Positions 59,158 to 64,000 of a stretch of DNA of 64,000 nt are shown in pieces. The notes under the pieces are model-generated. The model did not search any database. It saw only the letters and a program-made list of their open reading frames with translations, and was not told the origin of the DNA. A program made the position numbers and the translations under genes. Source of the stretch: Calliopum simillimum (taxonomy: Eukaryota; Arthropoda; Insecta; Diptera; Lauxaniidae); assembly GCA_951812925.1 (NCBI GenBank), contig OX638372.1, positions 6,076,001 through 6,140,000 of the forward strand. Reading direction: 5' to 3'. Every line of letters starts with the position of its first letter. Position 1 is the first letter of the stretch.

Positions 59158-59247
59158 ATGAACTTTCTCATGCCTTTAATTACGCGCGGCCTTGCAAAGC
59201 ACTCATCCTCTGCATCCCTCGCGCTATTGTCAGCTTTAATTGTGTGC
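59158..59247 (+). CDS. Possible signal-peptide-like first exon (speculative)
   Basis: An ATG at 59158 opens 30 codons, MNFLMPLITRGLAKHSSSAS followed by LALLSALIVC, ending exactly at a consensus 5' splice donor GTAAGT (59248-59253). A basic segment followed by a short hydrophobic run is what a secretory signal peptide or membrane anchor looks like. A TTCAGTGCA word, which may be an initiator, lies about 30 bases upstream. I found no downstream acceptor with coding sequence in the remaining window, and the frame matches no protein I know. It may be chance, since short hydrophobic frames are frequent in AT-rich DNA. Confidence 0.15.
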
Positions 59248-59253
59248 GTAAGT

Positions 59254-61237
59254 TACAAAGTTCAGATGCAAGAAGACGAGAGAATCCAACTTAATGCACA
59301 AAGTAATGTTTCTTTTTTCTTCAAAATTTTTTTTAACAAAAGTTTTCTTTTAATTTTTTTTTTTTTTTTTTATTGGGTCAAACTTTTTTCTTAAAATCTG
59401 TGTTGCGTTTCCTAATTTCCTGCTTTTTATGTTTTGTTCCGAATCTCATTCTTTTTCTTTTTTTTTTTCTTTATCTGAGTTACTTTTCCATTTTGTTCTG
59501 CTTAACTTGCAGTGCATTATCTTCAATTACGGCTTTGTAAGGAAGATTCGTGCTTAATGAACTGCGAAATTGCATTAAATATTAAAATGGAAAAGTATTT
59601 GCAACAATAGATCTAAATATTGACGAGTACAAAATACAACTCTGTTTTGATTGGATTTTATTGAGTAGCTTTTAGGACATGGCCTTTGGTTGCTGTTCAT
59701 GAGCAATTTGTTTTTTTTTTAACTTTCGAAAAAATTTTACGAAATAAAATCTTCTCAATTCTATAAAAAAGTAATCTCCCACCTATAGTTTAGTGTACAC
59801 ACATAAGCTCAGTTTTGAATGGCGAATGCCCTTTGTTAACCAAAAACCGCTTTAATATTCCAGGAAGCAATTTGCATTCGATACTGAGCCATTGGCAGGC
59901 ACGCTGAAACTTCGTGCATATTCCCTTTAATTTATTCTGTCGGAGTTGTATGAAGGTCAACGAGAATAAGTCCCTTGAACATTATCTCTACAACTGCCTT
60001 TCCCTTTCTTAAGACTCTAGGGAAACCATTGACATTGCCGATATTAAAATCGACTCATCGCTAACTACCTAAGGCCCAAATTAGTTAACTAAAATGATGA
60101 CAACATTTTTAGAATTTTCCATAACTTATGTGAATTCCATTTCTTTAGCATAACCTGTGGGTTGGCTAATGTTTAACCACTAAACCAATCGTTAACTAAT
60201 TTCTATACATAAAATATTGTTGGTTATTTAACCAATGACTGTGAATCCAGACCTTAGTAAAAACTATAAAAACTATTGTATATAAATATTTGCAACAAAA
60301 TGATACAGCTCTGAGCTAATGGATTAAGGACACTTAGGGCTTCTAAGACCTTTGGTTAAGGGCAGTGCTCTAACCTAACCCTATCTTCCCTTTCAAATCT
60401 ATATTTTTGGTAATAAAGCCTCCAGACATTCAATTAAATTGAACAAATTCCATAAATTATCCCATCCACTGAATAAAAAATCGCAACAGTTTTCAATTAA
60501 CCTCTATATATTACAGTAAATTGATAAGAGCACTTAAAACTTAACTCGCCTGACATTTGCAAACTTTAATTGCTCATTTTTGATTGTTCACTTCGTGGTT
60601 TTTCTTCAGCTTCTTCTTCTCCTCTACAATATTTTGAAGTTGAAGTTCGACAATGCCGCCGCTCAACTCAACACTTCATTGCTCAGGCCGCACTTCAGAA
60701 ATTGACTTTATACCCGTTTGCATACTTATAAATCTCTTAAAAACTCAAACCGATTGCAAGTAAAGTCAATCCCCCTAATTTTACATTTCAATTTCCCATA
60801 ACTCTCTTCGTTTGTCTTCAGAAATTTGCAATTGTTGTTTATTTGTTTTTGTTGTTAAGTATATGTACAGTGTACACTCGTATTGGCTACACCCTGTTTA
60901 CATGTGAAATTTTTATTACAATTTTATTGACTTTGAGTGCATTTTCGCAATTTGTTCTGGTGAGAAATTTTAATATTTTCACCCTTGCAGGACTTGCTTC
61001 TTGTACTTCGTTTGTTGTATGGCCAAGGAAGAATAAATTTTATTATCATCCTAAATGGGGTGGTTTTTTATATCGTTGGTGAGTCCTTGTATTTAGGAAT
61101 GTTTTATATTTTGGCTTAATTGACATAAATTACTTACGAAATTTCACAGCTGCTATATTTGGACTAACTGACCACAGCAATAACAGGTCTTCGTAAGCCA
61201 ACGACTCCAAAATATTTTTCAAATTAGTTTGGCCTCC
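59254..61237. other. AT-rich non-coding stretch, nothing recognised
   Basis: Pyrimidine tracts lie near 59352-59372, 59450-59470 and 60605-60630. The frame 60843-61082 is hydrophobic text without a domain. No transposon ends were found. Confidence 0.45.
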
Positions 61238-61422
61238 CAGTGTGCCACGCGGTTCATATCTTCGCTTTTTTACCCGTTACGGATCCGTTACTGATCCGTT
61301 TGCGGGAGAAATTCCAAAAAAAAAAACGATTCGCTTTTTTTTTGGGAATCTCTCCCGCCAACGGATCAGTAACGGATCCGTTACGGATAAAAAAGCGGAG
61401 ATTTGAACCGTCTGGCACACTG
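61238..61422. mobile_element. Palindromic MITE with CAGTG ends, 185 bp
   Basis: The left end CAGTGTGCCACGCGGTTC and the right end GAACCGTCTGGCACACTG are inverted, and pairing continues inward through CGCTTTTTTACCCGTTACGG and ATCCGTTACTGATCCGTT almost to the centre. Only a short AAACGATTCGC-type loop is left. The CAGNG start is typical of hAT elements, but the flanking 8-mers do not match clearly. It contains paired GGATCC sites. The frame 61240-61428 is a translation of the palindrome. Confidence 0.85.
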
Positions 61423-62477
61423 GGCTGACTCTATTTTCAATGAGAAGTTAATTCGACGATATGTAGTATCAGAAAAACAAGCAATCAGAAACTGGAAGTG
61501 GACATCGAGACTTGGAGAAGAACAGTCAACTGTTCATTGAAACATTTTGGACAAAAAGAGCGAGAAAAAGGTGAAAGATTATTGCGTGGTAATCAGACTC
61601 AAATTTGAAAAACGACGAATAGATTTATTGCCGGGTAGCAAACATTCACGAAACGATAATGTCACCGCAGTGTCGTGGAAAAAATAAATTAGTCACACAA
61701 TCCACTACACTTAACTTTTAACAACTACTATACCGCATTTGATAATATCGAACCAAATTGTAACCATAAATCTCATAAAGGTTTACTAGGATGGTCTCAA
61801 ATGATAGAGATCTATTTTTATTACTCTTTATTTTTTTCGGGAGTTTCAGCTTTAATGTCATGTAATATAGTTTATACGAAGTAATTAAAAATATTTTAAA
61901 ATAATATTTTTGTAAGTGGGTTAAAGTCGCCTCACCCTTCATTGATTTTACATGCTATACCTTTAACGATCCAGAATCAGGGTATCAGGTTTTGTAAACT
62001 TAAGTTCACTTTACATTTTGGCATATTTATATAGGCAATCGACCTAGGCAATGGGTTGTTTTCAAGGACGAGATTAAAAAAAACACTAAAATTTTTGAAA
62101 AATGCGGTTTTATCCTTTGGTGTGCTTTAATTATTGGTACATAAGATACATCAAATAACAATACTAATATTAAAAGCTAAGCAAAAAATACTTGATTGAA
62201 AAAATTTAAAAAACGAAAGAAATTCTTTGTAGGTAACTTTAAAAATGCCTCATTTGTTAAAAGGCTTCGGTGGCTTAATTTTTTGCAAAATTTCGCTAAA
62301 TAAATAATAGCAAATATCCTTTCTGGGCAGCCAATTGCTTTACAAAGATAAAAGGAAAATATAATTTCACTTTGGCAAAAGATTGGACTTTATTTTCACT
62401 AAAGTTCACCATACCTGGTGTTTTGGGCGTTAATTTGGCCAGAGCTTGGGTTTCTTTTAAGCCAGCCTTACAATACA
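61423..62477. other. Non-coding stretch, nothing recognised
   Basis: Around 61919-61938 a phrase GGGTTAAAGTCGCCTCACCC is loosely like the AAAGTCACCCC words at 62507 and 62880, which may mark an element described separately. No gene is recognised. Confidence 0.4.
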
Positions 62478-62483
62478 AAGATT

Positions 62484-62526
62484 TTTGGGGGTGACTTTCG
62501 ACCGGTCCAAAGTCACCCCAAAAACA
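62484..62526. repeat. Short palindrome TTTTTGGGGGTGACTTT
   Basis: TTTTTGGGGGTGACTTT (near 62481) pairs with AAAGTCACCCCAAAAA (near 62508) around CGACCGGTCC. The same AAAGTCACCCC word recurs at 62879-62889 just before TGCTTACGGTTA. It may be an internal and terminal repeat of a TA-type element like those at 16169 and 23102, but I could not place its left end. Confidence 0.55.
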
Positions 62527-63032
62527 TTGTTTTCTAACATACTCTCATATAAAAATGCATTAAAAATACTTAGAGGGAAATATATCCACCAAAGTCGATG
62601 GATTAAGGAAGTAAATTAAATTATAGTTCTAGTTATATCATTCATTTAACGCCAGCAATTTTCCTTCTAGTCAATAAGTAGTAATTTTCTGAGTGTTAAA
62701 AAATCCGGCATAAGACAACTTTTAGAAAATGCAATCAAATATTGAAAACAGACGCTAGAAGCCAATACCTCAAGGATACTGATTGACCCAATACAAATCG
62801 AAAACTTGTCTTTGGGGTGATTATAATCACGATTTTAATCTGTTTTTTCTTGCCGGTTAAAGACGTCTCCGGATGTCAAAGTCACCCCTGCTTACGGTTA
62901 CTAACCTGGTTAGAATGAAGAGTTCGACCACAGGTGTTCAAACTTACTTACTTTGTAACACAATATAATAATGTTTTAGAATCGCGATACTTGCAAGATC
63001 ATAGAGCAAAGCTACTGACTTACTTACTAGAT

Positions 63033-63065
63033 TAGGGTGACCAACCGTTCTGGATTTTGTCCTTT
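63033..63065. mobile_element. Possible hAT-type terminus TAGGGTGACCAACCG
   Basis: TAGGGTGACCAACCGTTCTG then GATTTTGTCC resembles the end of hAT elements that begin TAGGGTGACCA, as I recall from other animal genomes. No matching inverted end (TGGTCACCCTA) lies between here and the window edge, so the element is truncated or runs beyond. Confidence 0.35.
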
Positions 63066-63171
63066 CGTTCCGGATTCAAAAACGTCCTGGAAATGCCCCA
63101 AACTTTCATGTATGTTCCGGAACTATCCCGGATTTTATATGAACAGTATACTTTTTTTATTTTATTCTACA

Positions 63172-63290
63172 AAAATTCAAGGATATGGACCATAGACTAT
63201 AAGGGAAGACCGTAGACCATAAAGGGCCGATCATAGACCACATATTATGGACTATAGACCATAAGGAACAGATTATAGGCCGTAAAAGAT
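63172..63290. repeat. Minisatellite of ATAGACCATAAGG units
   Basis: Words of 13-16 bp such as ATGGACCATAGACTATAAGG, CGTAGACCATAAAGG, CATAGACCACATATTATGG and CTATAGACCATAAGG follow each other at least seven times. It produces the minus-strand frame 63157-63378 with repeated IxSLWS text, which is not a gene. Confidence 0.7.
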
Positions 63291-64000
63291 AAATCATTCG
63301 CCATATATTATGAACTAAGTAATACTTTTGCCCCTCCGGTATAAAATAATTTTCCTTTGTTCCGCATTGGGCAATCAAGAAGATGTCAGCCGGTTCCCCA
63401 GATTTGCTTAAAGAGAAAGATTTCCACCTTGGGTTGCTAGTTAATAATAATAAAGGTCTTTAGGCTAACATAATTCTTTATCTCCAGAAATATATCTAGA
63501 GAAGCTCCAAATCAAGCCAATTCAATATCAATTCAAGTAATAACCTACTACACCATGAAGTTGTCATTTTTTTCATGTTTTTCAACCAACACATTGCTCC
63601 TTATCACAATAACACATTTCCTTGTCGAGAGAGAGCATTTGCAATAGAAAATATTTCGACAATGGATATTTCGCTTACAGTAGGGATGGTTTTTTTCCTA
63701 TTTTTTTAAATTTTCGCCAAACAAAAAGTACTCAAATTATTCATTTAATTTCGATAGCTAAGGTTCTTGATAACCAAAATATAAACATCTGAAGCAAGAA
63801 TCAAAACAGAATAAAAATTACAAATAAATCTTCAAACCTTCAAACTATGTGACAAACTGACGGAGTATAGACTTCTACTCCAAGGCGATTTGACATCGCG
63901 TAAATACCTATTAATTAAACACCCTTAGCAATGCTATTTATTCTCTTGATAAATTTGGATCAAGTTTACTTTACTGATACCTCATATTACTTTTCAGAGG
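63291..64000. other. AT-rich non-coding stretch, nothing recognised
   Basis: No exon, RNA gene or transposon is recognised up to the window edge. Confidence 0.45.

Overview
The window looks like AT-rich, non-coding nuclear DNA of a higher fly (Brachycera). The main clue is at least seven copies of a DINE-1/INE-1 (Helentron-type) repeat, recognisable from its (GTCY)n stretch, its conserved TGATCAAGAATATATATAC block and its TATACCC terminus. The Tc1, mariner, gypsy and hAT-like relics found here are also common in insects. No rRNA, intact tRNA, CRISPR array or bacterial operon is visible. I found no convincing host protein-coding gene. Every open frame is short and most lie in low-complexity DNA. 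One weak exception is a possible signal-peptide-like first exon at 59158-59247 that ends in a consensus GTAAGT donor. The window is best read as a long intron or an intergenic region.

Layout. 1-4300: tail of a DINE-1 copy, a tRNA-Lys-like relic on the minus strand (2241-2287), and a complete but dead Tc1-like transposon with TA flanks (2714-4280). 6301-8386: a very large, nearly identical inverted repeat (about 1 kb arms, 45 bp loop). 9.7-13 kb: a second inverted repeat, a non-LTR reverse-transcriptase tail, a tRNA-like element and the first copy of a hAT-like MITE with CTTGGT-rich ends. 13.5-17.5 kb: DINE-1, a 939 bp TA-flanked element with a possible zinc-finger coding relic, and a small MITE. 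20.5-24.3 kb: a minisatellite, then a DINE-1 copy carrying two nested insertions. 25.8-28.4 kb: a decayed Ty3/gypsy pol region (RNase H end and a DD35E integrase) broken up by MITEs. 30-33.4 kb: a TTAA-flanked element, further MITEs, a 59 bp-arm hairpin and an AACGCCC minisatellite. 36-45.2 kb: DINE-1 copies, a hAT MITE, a deleted mariner, and a solo LTR nested in DINE-1. 45.3-52 kb: tandem repeats, MITEs and a roughly 300 bp satellite-like array. 54-64 kb: partial MITE, decayed DINE-1, a palindromic CAGTG-ended MITE, a hAT-like end and a final minisatellite.

Nothing here works as a pathway. The interest lies in the transposon record. Several insertions carry target-site duplications or can be checked against an uninterrupted paralogue inside the same window: the hAT MITE at 26014-26445, the solo LTR at 44310-44887 and the TA-flanked element at 23102-24060. 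The large 6.3-8.4 kb inverted repeat could also act as a long hairpin RNA source. All calls come from reading the sequence. Family names rest on motif memory, not on database searches.
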